From: Drosophila pseudoobscura | Lineage: Eukaryota; Arthropoda; Insecta; Diptera; Drosophilidae | Direction of reading: 5' to 3' | Assembly: GCF_009870125.1 (NCBI RefSeq) | Contig: NC_046679.1 | Location: 11,594,001 to 11,658,000 of the forward strand | Length of the DNA stretch: 64,000 nt | Shown here: positions 11,742 to 23,870 of the stretch, piece by piece | Numbering within the stretch: position 1 is the stretch's first letter | Layout: the number at the start of each line of letters is the position of its first letter | Translations under genes and position numbers: made by a program | Notes under the pieces: model-generated | What the model saw: only the letters and a program-made list of their open reading frames with translations | The model's database searches: none | What the model was told of the DNA's origin: nothing

Positions 11742-11960
11742 ACCTAGACAACCTAGCTTTACTTTACAATGTTTTACAAATAGATCCACAGATTATGTTC
11801 GATATTCTTTGAAAAGCTTAGATGTTTAAACTTTTTAGGGATATCAAATGTCCCCTTTACTGATTAATTAAAAACAATCAATTTTAAGTTAAGAATAATA
11901 TTGAATGGAAAACCAATAAAATGATTCATTAAATCAATGTACAATATGTGTGGGAATCAC

Positions 11961-13488
11961 TCAAGGCCAAACAAGTTGCTCTATCCAGCGGAGATAGTGG
12001 ACAATGCGCACATAAATTCCAGGCTCCCCGGTGGCACAGGCGCCCCCAAAGGAGGTGAGACCCACCACGTAGGGTACTCTTTGATGCCGGTGTCCCATGT
12101 GCTGGAGGAGCAGAAGGGGACCGCCCGAATCGCCCTGCAGATTGAAGCTTGAATATTGGTATGGATAGAGGGCAACTCTATACTAACCTGGCAGGTGTCC
12201 ATGCGGCCAGAGGAATCGCCGGCGCAGAACTGCCCCGGCCCGAGGCCATTGCTCAACTTGTCAGAATTTGGGAAGTACTGCTGGCACCTTGGATTGTCCA
12301 GGGGATACAGAAGCACCTGCAGCAGCTCATTGGAGTGGGGCCCAGCTAGCGAATTTTATATTTTTGTATAGTTTTCCATGTTTGGAATTTCAACAAGGCA
12401 CTAACCAAACTTCGTCTGTCCGTACCCTAGGGCTGTCAGGGGTCGTTCTGGGATAGATTCCTGGGTCCACAGACAGGCCACCGGATGGTGAACACTCCTC
12501 GCCAGCTCGATCACAGCCAGATCGTTGCTGAGGGTCTCCTCATCGTAGTGGGGATGCCGTGTGATATGCTTGATTTCAAGTTTTTGGCCGCGGGTGTCGT
12601 TCAAGTCAACGCCACCAATCAACGCCACTGCCGGGGATTCCCTGTTCGTTCAAGAGACTCATTAGCATTTCAGGTGCTGTGTCGCGTATCTACTGATGCT
12701 GCTGCTCACCCGCCAACGTTCGCACAGTGTCCGGCGGTTAGGGCGTATCTGCGCGAAATTAATACACAGCCACAGTTGAACACATATCGGGATAGACCCC
12801 AGGTGTGGGAATTGTCACTTCCGTGCCGCAAAGAACGCCAGCCGAGGGCACACTGAAAGAATACATACATTTCATTCGATAGATATATTTTCTATGGAGT
12901 ATTTTCTTCGGTTACCATGTAGGGATGCTCGTGTTCCTGGGTGAGTCTGCCGCCCACTACTTGATTTTCGGTGCGATTGAGGCGCTCAATAATGGGCTCC
13001 ACCACTTCCTGTGGCTCAGGATCAGCAGACGTATCGCGACGGCGTCTACGCTTGTGTCTGCCCCTCTGATAGGCTTTCGAGCAAGCTGTCGGATGGGATG
13101 GTTAAATCTGTTTCGGGACACATTCGACACACACACCTTGCTCACTCTTTGATTGGATTGTTTCCGCTAACACGTATCCGCCGTGGGGACAACACACAAG
13201 CAGTTCCTGTCCGGACGATGGACAGTATAGCGGAGTCACTTGATGGCCAGAGCGCACTGCACTGATGCAGTCTCTATATCTCACACAACGTCCCACCAAG
13301 GGACGATCGTGCGCATAGCAGTTACCGTACATGTCGAACGAAACGTAGGACGGGACCACTCCGGTCCAGGCTGTGTGAGCACGTTGTCCGTGTCCGTGTC
13401 CATGTCCAGAGTGCCGGCCATGTCCCGATACTATAGTCAGTATTAAAGTCGCAACGAATGTGAGCATCTGGGAATATCTCGATTGCAT
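11961..13488 (-). CDS. CLIP-domain trypsin-like serine protease
   Basis: Six exons at about 13488-13137, 13085-12916, 12852-12710, 12641-12406, 12345-12188 and 12134-11961 give 410 residues, all in phase. It starts with a signal peptide (MQSRYSQMLTFVATLILT) and a His/Gly-rich stretch. The CLIP domain runs from NCYAHDRPLVGRC to LLVCCPHG. After a basic RGRHKRRRR linker, the catalytic domain starts near ENQVVGGRL. The Asp motif is NDLAVIEL and the Ser motif GDSGGPL, both intact. The His motif reads TAGHC instead of the usual TAAHC; the His itself is kept. The gene converges on snake with about 220 bp between stops. It is likely a zymogen in an extracellular proteolytic cascade, but its substrate is unknown. 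I do not assign a gene name. Confidence 0.87.
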
Positions 13489-15268
13489 AGCTGCTGCTTG
13501 TCCACGCGCTCAGCCGTCCAGATTCCGAATGAAAGATGCTCGCCAAGTGAGCGCTAAAAACCCGTCTTTCATTCTGTCTATTCACGCAAGTGGAAAAATA
13601 TAATTTGCGAGGGTGTTGTATGTAGTCATTTCATTTTGACCAGTCTCTCCGTATCCTATCATATCACAAAGTTTATAATATTTCTTCGATGTTCATAGCG
13701 AACGGATTTAAGTATTTACATCGATCTGACCATCTGATCTAAATCATCCGAAGCAGGTACTAGACTCGATTTATATAAGACCAATAGGCATCGAGAAAAA
13801 AGTAAAATGTCAAAATTCAAGCAGAGACCGAAGCGCTTGGTGCATGTTCTTCTCTCTCTCATTAAAAATGGCGTCAAAGCACTCTCAGTAGTGCTGAGCG
13901 TAAAATAAGTTCCGAAGGAGTATTAGCGGAACACCTTGTGTATTTTGAATCAGTTCTATGCTGAGATCTCTCTCCGCAAAGTTTGCATACCGATCTCGTT
14001 TCCTGAACATTTATCTGGCCGGTTGTTTGCTTCATTTGTACTTTAGACAAAAAAAGTTGCCAAAACATTACCGACATATTACGAGTACTTTGCGGGTGTG
14101 CAAATGTCTGTTGAAAAAATAAAACAATTAAAACAATTAATTAATGAAACCAACATGTGCCTATAAATCAATTTAATTGTATATTTCGAGAAAATTAACT
14201 TTATTTCACTATTCGATGTGGGTAGGAAGAACGTGCATAGGTGATTTTTATAAATCAACATTCAAATCAAAAGGAAGGTCAAACTATACATAGTAACGTG
14301 CAATTAAAGATCAAATCAAGTTGATTGTGTCCAATTAGCCACCCTTTAAAGTCTTTTTATTATATTGTATATAGTGAATCATTTTTTATGGTTATATTTG
14401 TACACATACTCGTATGTATATTATATTTAAATTTATTAGCAGTCTGATTTTGTATTCGCTTCCCTTTCGTAACTGATGGTTTCATAACAGCCAGACTAAA
14501 TAGTAGATTCAAGGAAGCCAGCTTTAATTTTAGATACAAAGCAGGAATCCCTCCTGCTTGTTTTCCCGTTCTGTAGGCACTGGGAACGTGTTAACTGCAG
14601 GAGTTGCCACAACAAATGTGGCAGTACCGTACCTATCTGTTGGGGCATGAGAACTGGAGATGCGGATACTTAGTTTGCTGAATAGTGCTGCTGCACTATT
14701 GCCGCCTGCAATAGATAAAACCCATCCAAGCGATGCATGTCCATAGGAAATGTCAGCTTTTAATGCACCATCCATCCCAAAGGTATGCAACATCTGAGTG
14801 ACTTGAAGAATTGGGAATCGTAGGGTCATTAGAGACAATTGTATGATTTTTAGATAAGGATCGGATAGGATTTGTATAGGTTAAAATATAGTTTTGGATA
14901 TAGTGAAGTTACGAAAGGAAAAAATGCAAGTTTCACTGAGATTTTTTTCCACTAATCGGGCTGATCTGGTCTTAACCATATGTTCATATAATAGATTACT
15001 TAAGATGTGACACACGGGCCTATGCTACCCTGCCCATTGACAACCATTCGGATTTGCATACTCCACGATGTAGAGGCGATTGGAGAGATCAAGCAGACAA
15101 TATCAGTTAGGCCTCCATTACTATATGTGCATATATGTACATCCATCTGCCCATCCAAGTTTACTATCAGCATTATGCGAATTTAAATGTCAAATATTTA
15201 TTCGATTGAACTATGTACAAAGTCACGTGCAGTAAAATACGAAATGTCGCAGAGTGCGGGATCAATCC
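13489..15268. other. Intergenic region between a CLIP protease and rosy
   Basis: About 1.8 kb, mostly AT-rich, with the protease promoter expected at the left end and the rosy 3' UTR at the right. A minus-strand open frame of 102 codons at 14530-14838 has ordinary amino-acid composition but no recognised domain, no clear splice partners and no neighbour support. I treat it as unproven. Confidence 0.4.
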
Positions 15269-18200
15269 TTAGGGCACAATATTCCAAGGAGTAAAGCTGC
15301 CTTCCTCGGGAATATCGAGCTGAAATGATTGGGTGGAATTTTTGTCTATGGTTATCTTTGATGAGTTATTGTGGGAAAAACCTACCAGATTAGTAAATTT
15401 GTCCTGGCAGGCCATGCGAATGCGGGCGGAGGTTGAGGGCGCCTCCAGAGGGAAATCCCCAGTCAAGCCCTGCTCTTGGCGAGCAGCTGCAATGGCCTCC
15501 TTGATGGCAAAGAAAGCCGATGAGCCAATGAAGAGCGGAGGTTCGCCTACGGCCTGCAAGGGACAAAAAGTGGTATTTACATACGATGTTTAATGCCATG
15601 AAAGGGAGGAGTATGTCACCTTTGAGGAGTAGACAGCGCGCGGGTTGGGGGCACCAGTCAGCAGACTGACATTGAACTCGCCGGGAATGTCGGCGAAGCC
15701 GGGCAGCTTGTACATGCCAGGACCTCGGGAATAGAGCATGCCCTGCGGCGAGTACATGAGCTCCTCGAGCGTGAAGAGGCCATAGCCCTGCATGAAGGCG
15801 CCCTCGATCTGGCCGATGTCAATGGCCGGGTTGATGCTCGATCCGATGTCCATCACAATGTCCGTGCTGAGCACCTGGTGATCGCCTGTCAGACAGTCGA
15901 TCTCCACAACGCTGATGCCCACCCCGTTGGTGTAGTAGCTGTAGGTGCGAGCGTTGGGATTCGTCTCCGGATGGTAGCCAATGCCGGGCATCGCATAAAA
16001 TCCAGTTGCCGAGAGGCTGACCCGGTCAAAGTACGCTTTGTTGATCCACTCCTGCCATGTGCCCTGCGGCAGGGCTTCCTTAATCGGTGCCAGTCGCTTG
16101 TTCAGCTTCTCGCAAGCGTCCAGCACGGCCATTCCATTGAGGTCGGAGCCCACACTGGCCGCTGTGGGCGAGGTGTTCGGCACCTTGTCGGTGGCAGTCT
16201 CTGAGATGTGGATCAGCTCAATGGGGATGCCCAGAGCCCGGGCTGCGCACTGAATCATCTTGGTGTTCAGACCCTGGCCAATCTCGACGCCTCCATGCGA
16301 AAGCAGCACGGAGCCATCGCCGTAGACGTTGATTAGGGCCCCAGCCTGGTTCAGATGCATCACCCCGAAGGCGATTCCATACTTGGTCGGAATGACGGCC
16401 ATGCCGCGCTTGCGCCATCGGTTCTCCCGGTTGAACTTGGCGATCTCTGTGCGCTTCTCGTGGTAGCGCGACTGCGCCAGACAGTCATCCAGGCAGCGCT
16501 CGATGGGAAAGTGCTCCAGCTTCTGGTTGTAGTGGGTGATGTCGCCCGTCTTGTAGAAATTCAGACGCATCACATCCAGCACATCGCGCCCCACGATCCG
16601 GGCCACGTCCCTGATTATGTGCTCGCCGGCAAACATGCCCTGGGGTCCGCCAAATCCTCTGAAAGCCGTGTTCGAGGGAAGATTCGTCTTGCAGACCCAA
16701 CCCCCGACGCGCACATTGGGAATGCGGTAGCAGTTCTCGAAGTGGTACATGGCCCGCTCCAGCACCTGAAATCGAATCCATCGAATGGGTTATATAGCTG
16801 TTTTAGCATTGGCTCGAGAAGACTCACCGAAAAGGACAGATCCATGGACCAGCCGGCATTGTTGTAGCACTCAATGTCGCAGGCTGTGATGAGGCCGTCG
16901 CTGGCGAAGGCCACCTTGTACTTGAAGAGGAACGGGTGTCGGGTGCCGGTGATCAGCATGTCCTCGTCGCGGTCCAGCATGCAGCGCACTGGGCGACGCA
17001 GCTTGTAGGCAGCCAAGGCCACGGGCAGAGCCACGGATATGCCGCGAGACTCCTTGCCGCCGAACCCGCCTCCCAAGCGCTTGGCCCGGCAAACCACTCG
17101 GTGTGCTGGCAGCGTGGTCACATGCGCCACTAGCTTCTGCACCTCGGACGGATGCTGAGTGGAGCAGAAGAGCTCCAGCTCGTCGCTGTCGCGGGGCACG
17201 GCCACAGCCGCGTGGGTCTCCAGGTAGAAGTGCTCCTGGCCACCCATGCGACAGCTTCCCTCGTACGTGTGCTCCGCCGCGGCGAAGGCCTCGTCCACAT
17301 TTCCCTTGTTCACGTATCGCGGATAGTCCGGAAAGTAGGAGCCGTGCTCAATGGCCTGCTCGATGGTGACAATCACCGGAGCGAGCTCCTCGTACTCGAC
17401 ACGCACGAGACGCGCCGCGCGCTGAGCCAGCGCCTTGTTGTCGGCCGCCACGGCGCCCACGATCTGTCCGTAGCAGTGCACCTCGGCGGCTGCGAATACG
17501 TGCTCGTCGTGGAACACAGGACCCACCTCGTTCTCGTGCTCCGTCAGATCCTTGTGGCTGAAGAACGCGTGCACTCCCTCCAGGGCCAGGGCCTCGCTGG
17601 CATCCAGTTTGGTGATCTTGGCCCGCGGCTTTGTGCTCAGCACGAGTCCCAGATAAAGCTCTCCATCCATGCGGGGAATGTCGTCCGTGTATATGGCCTC
17701 GCCCGTGGCCTGTTTCAGGGCTGCGGCATGCACCTCCGGCCTTCCGATAGGATCGCATACGGGCTGTTCGCTGCAGACCCGCTCAAAGAGCTGGGCGCTA
17801 CGCAGGACGGGTGTGTGGAAGAGCTCAGCCCCGCTGCGCTCCTCCGCCGGAATAGCGTCCGTAGAAATGATCCCAGCCTCGCTCAGCTTGCGACTGATGG
17901 AGAGGTAGGCCTTGAAGATGAGACTGACCACCAGAGCCCGGCGATAGGCAATCATGCCGCCCGGAGCGGAAGCTGCCAATGGAAGCTCTCCACACAGGCT
18001 CTCCGCCACGCGCTCCACCAGGTGATGATCCAAAGGCTGCTTGACCATCAGTTGGGAGGTGCGAGGCGCCAGCACCGTGGTGGGGGCCATGCCTCCGAAG
18101 GCCATGGAGATCTCCGCCACCACATTGGTCCGGGGCTCAAATCGGACGTTGACGGCGGCATTGACAATGGCTATGTCATCGTCGCGACGACGAGCCTGCT

Positions 18201-20522
18201 TGAAAGCCACAATATGCTGGTCCGGTGTGGTCTTCTGGAAGTGGATGCCCAGCAAAACCTCGTGGGGTTCGATGACGTTGCGCCGGTACCCGGTGAAGAA
18301 GCCAGTGCCCATATGAACAGTCCTGTGGCTTGTTTTGCCGCCGACTAGACTTGCTACCTCCAAGCGAGCGCCGGCGGCTGTCAGCACAGGATTCATGTCC
18401 GAGATCGGGCTGCCCGTCATGATGTTGCCGCCCAGACAGGCTACGTTGCGGATCTGCTTGCCGGCAAAGTAGTGCAGCATATCCACTGCACATTGAAAGA
18501 GGCGGGTCTGCGCCTCCGGCAGCTCCTCGATTCGCTGGCGGAGAAGGGCGTCGATCTCCATCAGGCTGACGGCAGCCCCGAAGTAAATGCTCTCCTCCGA
18601 CTCGCGTACCTCCAGCAGCTCCGGCACCTGGGTGGGATTGATGAGGTGGGGGTAGAGAAAGTGCTTGAACTTGACCTCCACCCCGACCTCCGTGTTTCCC
18701 ACCACCAGCTTGGCAGACGGATGATCAGACTTCAGCTGGAGAAGCTCCTGCAGGGTGGTCGGACGGTACCAGGTGACACGCTCTGAACTGAAGATCAGAC
18801 TCTCGCTGTCATAGGTCGGGGTCAGCTGGAGTTCGGGGGGGAATATGGGCTCCTGGCTGGGGTCGAGGGGCTGGAATTGGCTGCGCTCAAACAAAGTGTC
18901 ATCCGTCACGGATTGCGTGTCGTCGCCGCCTCCACATCCCTTTCCGTTTACTTTGCAGCATTTGTCGCCCATTCCGCAGGCGAACTCCTTGGTGAAGGTC
19001 TTGTAGCCCTCGAGGATGGGCCGGTAGCCGGTGCAGCGGCACAGATTGCCCTGGAACGCCACCTCCAGATCCCGCATCGAAGGTTGCTCGGAGCTTCGCA
19101 GCAGAGCATACATGGACATCACTATTCCCGGCGTGCAGAATCCGCACTGCGACCCATGAGCCTTGCCCAATCGCTCCTGGACAGGATGCAGCCGAGTCCT
19201 GGTGCTGCCGATTCCCTCCACCGTGGTCACGGCGCACCCGTGCATGGCACAGACGGGCGTGAGGCAAGCGTTGACTGCCAGATGCCTGATCTTGTTCTGG
19301 CCACGATCCATTCGCGATATCATCACCGTGCAGGCGCCGCACCCACCCTCGGCACATCCCAGCTTCGTGCCGCACAGACGCAGCTTATCTCGCAGATACG
19401 TGAGGAGCGTGCATTCGGGGTCGGGATTCGTATCCGTTACCTGAAAATCAAATGAAATAAAGTAGATTTATGACTTCAAACTGGTCTCAGATGCTTCAGG
19501 CACTTAATGGGTGTGTGCCCTGACCAGTTTTGTAGAATGGAGAGCGTTCTTATCAAGGGATACCATTGATTGTTGTATCAGAGTCGTTTTCCTAGGAACA
19601 AGGCCATATCACACCTCATATTCACAATCTTAGATATCCTTTTGCTCATGGCAAAAGACAGACAGATCGATATCTTCAATAGATAGATAATACGTAGTAG
19701 AGACCGAATTCTTCGGCCACATTCATTAGAGCCAACATGCCAGCTGAGTATTCTTTTGACTTGTGTAATCTGTATGACTGTTGTAAGCCCATTTCCCAGC
19801 CCTGGGCCAATAAAGTCTGTTACGAATATCACTATCACTATCTAAGACACGAGGGAAGGGAACCACACTTTGTTTATTGAGATTCCGCTCGGTAGTTGAG
19901 ACTGGCACCTGCCTTTGAGAATTTTAATTGCTCTGCGCTAACACTAGTTGACTTACATATTGGCTAACTTTTATTTGGATAGCACTCCACTACGATGCTA
20001 ATTTCGCACACGCTGGCGGCACACAGTAAACAGTCGAAATCCCGATAGTATTTCTGGATTAGGAGCTCTAGTCAAGTATATAGTCCGCTCCCCATAAAAC
20101 TATTCTCAGTGCGGTGTCACGTCATTCCATTGACAGACCCCCGTCTGTTGTTTTTAGTGGGCCAGATAAGGTGCGGCGGGGCCACAAGCAAACAACGACC
20201 CTTTCTAAAGGGGGGTCAATTGTTATCAGCGCCGCGAACGCAATAAATAAAATATTCTCCGACTTCGACACTATCAATTGAGAAACACGTCGAATTGCAT
20301 AAACGGCAGTTAAAAATGAATTATCGTAATAAAACGTCAAAATGCCCGATATAGGGGGTGAACAGCAGATTAAAATAGGGTTTACCCATTTGAAACACGC
20401 AAAGATATGCGTGCTACAAGTGTGGGGTGCCGTGCCCCAGTGTCTGTATCTTCCAGCCATACCCATACCTTCTTTCCATTCACAAAAAACACCAGCTCCG
20501 AAGTTTTTTGCTGGCCCGACAT
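15269..20522 (-). CDS. ry: Xanthine dehydrogenase (rosy)
   Basis: Five exons at about 20522-20469, 19440-16828, 16765-15620, 15553-15386 and 15319-15269 give 1343 residues. Exon 1 encodes [18 protein letters not shown] and is separated by a 1,028-bp first intron. The N-terminal 2Fe-2S ferredoxin domain has [11 protein letters not shown]. The second 2Fe-2S domain has [13 protein letters not shown] and CRCTGYRPI. The central FAD domain has [12 protein letters not shown] and [12 protein letters not shown]. The large molybdopterin domain holds [11 protein letters not shown] and the conserved Glu in [11 protein letters not shown]. It oxidises hypoxanthine to xanthine and urate with NAD, feeding purine catabolism and eye pigment formation. 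The last intron (54 bp) is in frame and stop-free, so retention would add 18 residues. The sequence follows melanogaster rosy closely, except in the N-terminus and small linker differences. Confidence 0.97.
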
Positions 20523-21517
20523 CGTGCTGTAGGCAGTATCTCTCAGTACCAATGACTATATAAGCGTTGTTTTTGCATGCAATTACTAATGCACAAATAA
20601 AGTGAGTGAAACAAGTTTTCAAATTTCCACCGAGAAATTCATGCGAACGCCGAAAAACACAACCGTCTCGCGCTGCCAACGAAAACGTTATGCGAACAAG
20701 TGAACCGAACCCCGAACACTGTCGACGACATGGGCACTTGGAGATTACGGCTCGTTGGAGAGACCGGATCGTTCTGAAGGATGATCGCCTACACGTGTGT
20801 AAAAATAAATCAACAACAACCCTCTGTGCGGGAGTTCGGAGAATTATCAGCACAGCGCTCAAATGAAAGCAAGCTATTCGGCGGCGCTGATCAGTCAGGT
20901 AGAATCCCAAATAGTCGGCTAGACTGTCTCCATTAATCAAGTATGGAGAGGCCTACAGTCAAAACACAGCCATTGACCCGCTTTCAGTATTTTGTAAAGA
21001 GCCAAGTTTTGGTTGACCGACTACTCGTATGCATAGTTACATATGTGAAACATTTAATTAGCAACGTCTTAAAGAAAGAGACAATTACATCACATGCGGT
21101 TGTCATAGATCCGCTCAAAAAGAAACTGATTTTACAGAGTTTACCTGTAATAGGCAGAACTGTTCGAAACCTTTAACTAAAATTAAATGTTTTACTTTTC
21201 ATAGCTTTGAATATTCAATTTACTATGAATGTAGTCATCTCCTTATCCTCGGTCGAAGCTTACTATAACAACACTCATCTTTCATATTTCACAAGGTATA
21301 GTACGTTACATCCACAAAAGAAAAAAAATCTCTTATATGTTCTACTTTAAGGTAAGATTTCGCTTACAAAATAAACTATTTATATCGGTTTAAGTTCAGT
21401 AACAAACTGATTTTAAAACATGAAAGGTTCACCTGAATTAGATCAGACGTACAATAGTCCTTATCCACACACACAAATGTAAGAAAAGTAAAATATTTAC
21501 AATATGTAATACTAATA
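20523..21517. other. Intergenic region upstream of rosy
   Basis: About 1 kb between the rosy start codon and the COX20 stop. It should contain the rosy promoter near 20.6-20.9 kb. AT content rises toward COX20. A long minus-strand open frame covering 20122-20940 overlaps rosy exon 1 in another frame and has no family resemblance, so no gene is called. Confidence 0.4.
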
Positions 21518-21976
21518 CTACGCAGACTTAAGGTCTAGTTCTTGTTCGACGTTTGTGCCTTCGTACAGGGCCTGGCGACGCATGGCCTCGCGTAACTGCT
21601 GCTGCTCGAACCGGCGGGCGGACCATTGATACCTGCAAAACATTAACTGATAAGCGGTTCAACGGGCCAAGGACAAATCAACCAACCTGCAGCTCATCCA
21701 GTACACAATGGTGCCACAGAAAAAGGATCCGAAGCCCACGTGAGTGGAAAGATGTGTACGGGAGGTGCCCAAAAATGTCAGCAGACCGATGCCAATTCCG
21801 CCGCTGATTCCGTACAGAAAACTGTTACGAAAGCATGGTATCTGGGCAACATCGCGTCCAAAGATAACGAAGCTCTACAACGATTAAAGTTCAGATAGGT
21901 AGCACTTTTAGTAGACTGTTATCAATGCGTTTTTCCCAATTATAACCTTGCTGGGGTCCTCAGGTTCCTCGGCCAT
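21518..21976 (-). CDS. COX20: COX20, cytochrome c oxidase assembly factor
   Basis: Three exons at about 21976-21947, 21874-21687 and 21632-21518 give 110 residues. The protein starts MAEEPEDPSK, has two hydrophobic segments (around SFLYGISGGIGIGLLTFLG and GFGSFFCGTIVYWM), and ends with the family signature CRYQWSARRFEQQQLREAMR followed by ALYEGT. This matches human COX20/FAM36A, where the corresponding stretch reads CRYNYAKQR and ILYEGT. Family knowledge: COX20 is an inner mitochondrial membrane chaperone that stabilises newly made COX2 for complex IV assembly. None of its exons is long enough to be an obvious open frame on its own, so it is easily missed. A three-copy 41-bp tandem repeat lies just upstream of the start codon. 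Confidence 0.88.
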
Positions 21977-22021
21977 GCTTTAATTTCAATTTAAAATATT
22001 GCTGCCCACCAAAACAATTCA

Positions 22022-22138
22022 AACAGCTGTTGTGGCCAGTGTTGCTCTATACAAGCCAGCAGAACAGCTGTTGTGGCCAGTGTTGCTCTATACAAGCCAG
22101 CAGAACAGCTGTTGTCGCCAGTGCTGCTCTATACAGCA
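22022..22138. repeat. 41-bp tandem repeat, about three copies
   Basis: The unit starts CAGCTGTTGTGGCCAGTGTT and continues through GCTCTATACA and AGCCAGCAGAA. Copies one and two are nearly identical; the third has two substitutions and a shortened end. It begins about 45 bp upstream of the COX20 start codon, so it lies in the promoter or 5' UTR. Each unit contains CAGCTG, a palindromic E-box. Confidence 0.85.
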
Positions 22139-23296
22139 AACATGTAAAAACCTGGTCGTACGACACAGGACTGACGTCATGCAAGGTTTTTTGTAGTATG
22201 ACCAAACATTTTCCAGTTCGCTTTAGCAACAATGAGTCTCATTCCATACACAAATGTTGCGCATTCCATACACAAAAGCTGCGGCAACATTTACTTGAAA
22301 ACCGTTTTTTGGTGAAAATAAAATACATAAAGGTAATTAAAAAAGCAATCTTGTAGAAAATACATTTATCTATGGGATAAAGCTAAGTGGGCAAATCTAT
22401 ATAGCTTGAAATATAGGCAATACCCGATTCGCCGCAGTTTCGCTATTGCAACAATGAGTCCCATTCCATGCACAAATGTTGCTAATTCCAAGCACACATA
22501 CCCTGGGGGAAATGAATGTTATAGAATTGTGAATACGTTTGTCTTCCAAGGCTCAGTAGGTATCAGGATCGAGATAAATATGTACAAGATACTAATAATG
22601 TACTCGAATATGTCTAAAGAATATCAATTTGAGAAAAGGTCTTAATAAATTACGTTTGATCTTCATATAAAACTTAGCGATATAGGGTGTACAAAGGGCT
22701 ATACACGCATCACGTCTTCAAATACCAGCAACATTGCAACTGTTTTTTTGTTGAACGTTTTCGTTTAAACCTTTTTTTACGCAAAATCCAATAAAAGCAA
22801 GGACTAAAAACTAACCAATTGTGTAGAAAAATAATTCATTAATCGGTTAAAATTATGTGGGCATGACTAAATGTTCTATATAGCTGGGAATATTCGACGG
22901 AATAAAGAATTGAGCAATTGGAACGATACTCATTTGCTTATGTTACTGTTGTATGAGCAAAAGTGCCTTGTGCGTCTGCCTACAGTGGCTTCAAATTGAA
23001 TAATTTTAGCTCAGTTCAGGACTCAAGTCGTGGAACTGTTTAAATAAATATCATCACATTAGCCTTGAGTCAGTTCAAACTCTTGGAAAAAATGGAATAC
23101 ACGTTTTTTATGTATCTCGTCAGTCTGAAATCAGCAGTAGAGTGAACACTGAAATTTCTTGTTTAATTTTTAGTTTTGTGTTTTTGGATTCCAGTAAAAA
23201 AAAAGTAACAAAATTAAACAAAAAAAACGTTTTGAAAAATAATTAAAATTTTTTTTTTTGTAATTTAAGGTTCATACTTTGGACTTTGTAGACTGC

Positions 23297-23374
23297 GCTG
23301 CGTCGGCTGTGGGTCATGTGGCCCTTGCGGACCCTGCGGCGGACCCTGTTGCAGTCCCTGCTGTGGACCATCCT
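23297..23374 (+). pseudogene. Cys-Gly-Pro repeat fragment resembling Mst84D/Mst87F sperm proteins
   Basis: One plus-strand frame encodes CGSCGPCGPCGGPCC followed by SPCCGPSC and a stop. Dense CGP triplets of this kind are, to my knowledge, typical of the Mst(3)CGP family of male-specific sperm-tail proteins (Mst84D, Mst87F and relatives). No ATG is found in this frame before an upstream stop, so it is either a decayed copy or the last exon of a spliced gene; a TTTGTAG just upstream could be a weak acceptor. The sequence GAACACTGAAATTT near 23147 loosely resembles the translational control element of that family. Both the identity and the functional state are uncertain. Confidence 0.45.
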
Positions 23375-23460
23375 GCTGAGCCCATGTTCGTCGAATCTAA
23401 AAAGGTTAACTGAATTTATAAATATTTGTTCTGTCTTATTTGACTTATTCACTCCCATTT

Positions 23461-23870
23461 TATTAGGTACTGTACCTTTCTGTTCTGCTGATGATGACAG
23501 CCAGTCATTTTTGTCGGACCAGCGACGACTAGCTCTTCTCCTGCTTTCTGTGGATAAATCCTTGGCGATGGCAGCCCTTCTTGATGGCAGTTTTGTGCTT
23601 GCTCTTGTTTGCTCTTACTGTATTAGCATCATCTTCAGGTGATTGTTTCTTGATGCCATCCATCATGGAGCCTTTTTGTAATGTCACGTTGTTTCACGTA
23701 GAAACGTACGACATATTAAAAAAGTCTCTAAAATGAATGGGATCAAAAAAAAAAATCACCAGAAGATGTTGGATATGCCGTTAAAGCAAACAAAAGCAAG
23801 CGCAATACTTTCATCAAAAAGGAGGAGCAAGAGTAGAGCTACTGCCGGAGGCGCGACGCGAGTCCTCCGA
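23461..23870. repeat. Inverted pair of lysine-rich reading frames
   Basis: On the minus strand, from about 23661 downwards, a frame reads MMDGIKKQSPEDDAN, then TVRANKSKHKTAIKKG, ending after about 45 codons. On the plus strand from 23733 a frame reads MNGIKKKNHQKMLDM, then PLKQTKASAILSSKRRSKSR, and stays open to 24020. The nucleotide sequences align as inverted copies separated by about 70 bp. The basic, Ser/Lys/Arg-rich composition is reminiscent of small chromatin or sperm proteins, but no family is recognised. At least one arm, possibly both, is non-functional. Confidence 0.5.

Noticed and set aside
14530-14838. 102-codon minus-strand frame between the CLIP protease and rosy
   Set aside because: No domain, no splice partner and no supporting neighbour; kept only as a note in the intergenic entry.
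17152-18348. 398-codon plus-strand frame opposite rosy exon 2
   Set aside because: It is fully antisense to conserved xanthine dehydrogenase sequence and has the composition expected from reversed GC-biased codons.
20122-20940. 272-codon minus-strand frame spanning rosy exon 1
   Set aside because: It overlaps the true exon 1 in a different frame, has no recognisable motif, and lies partly in the rosy first intron and promoter.
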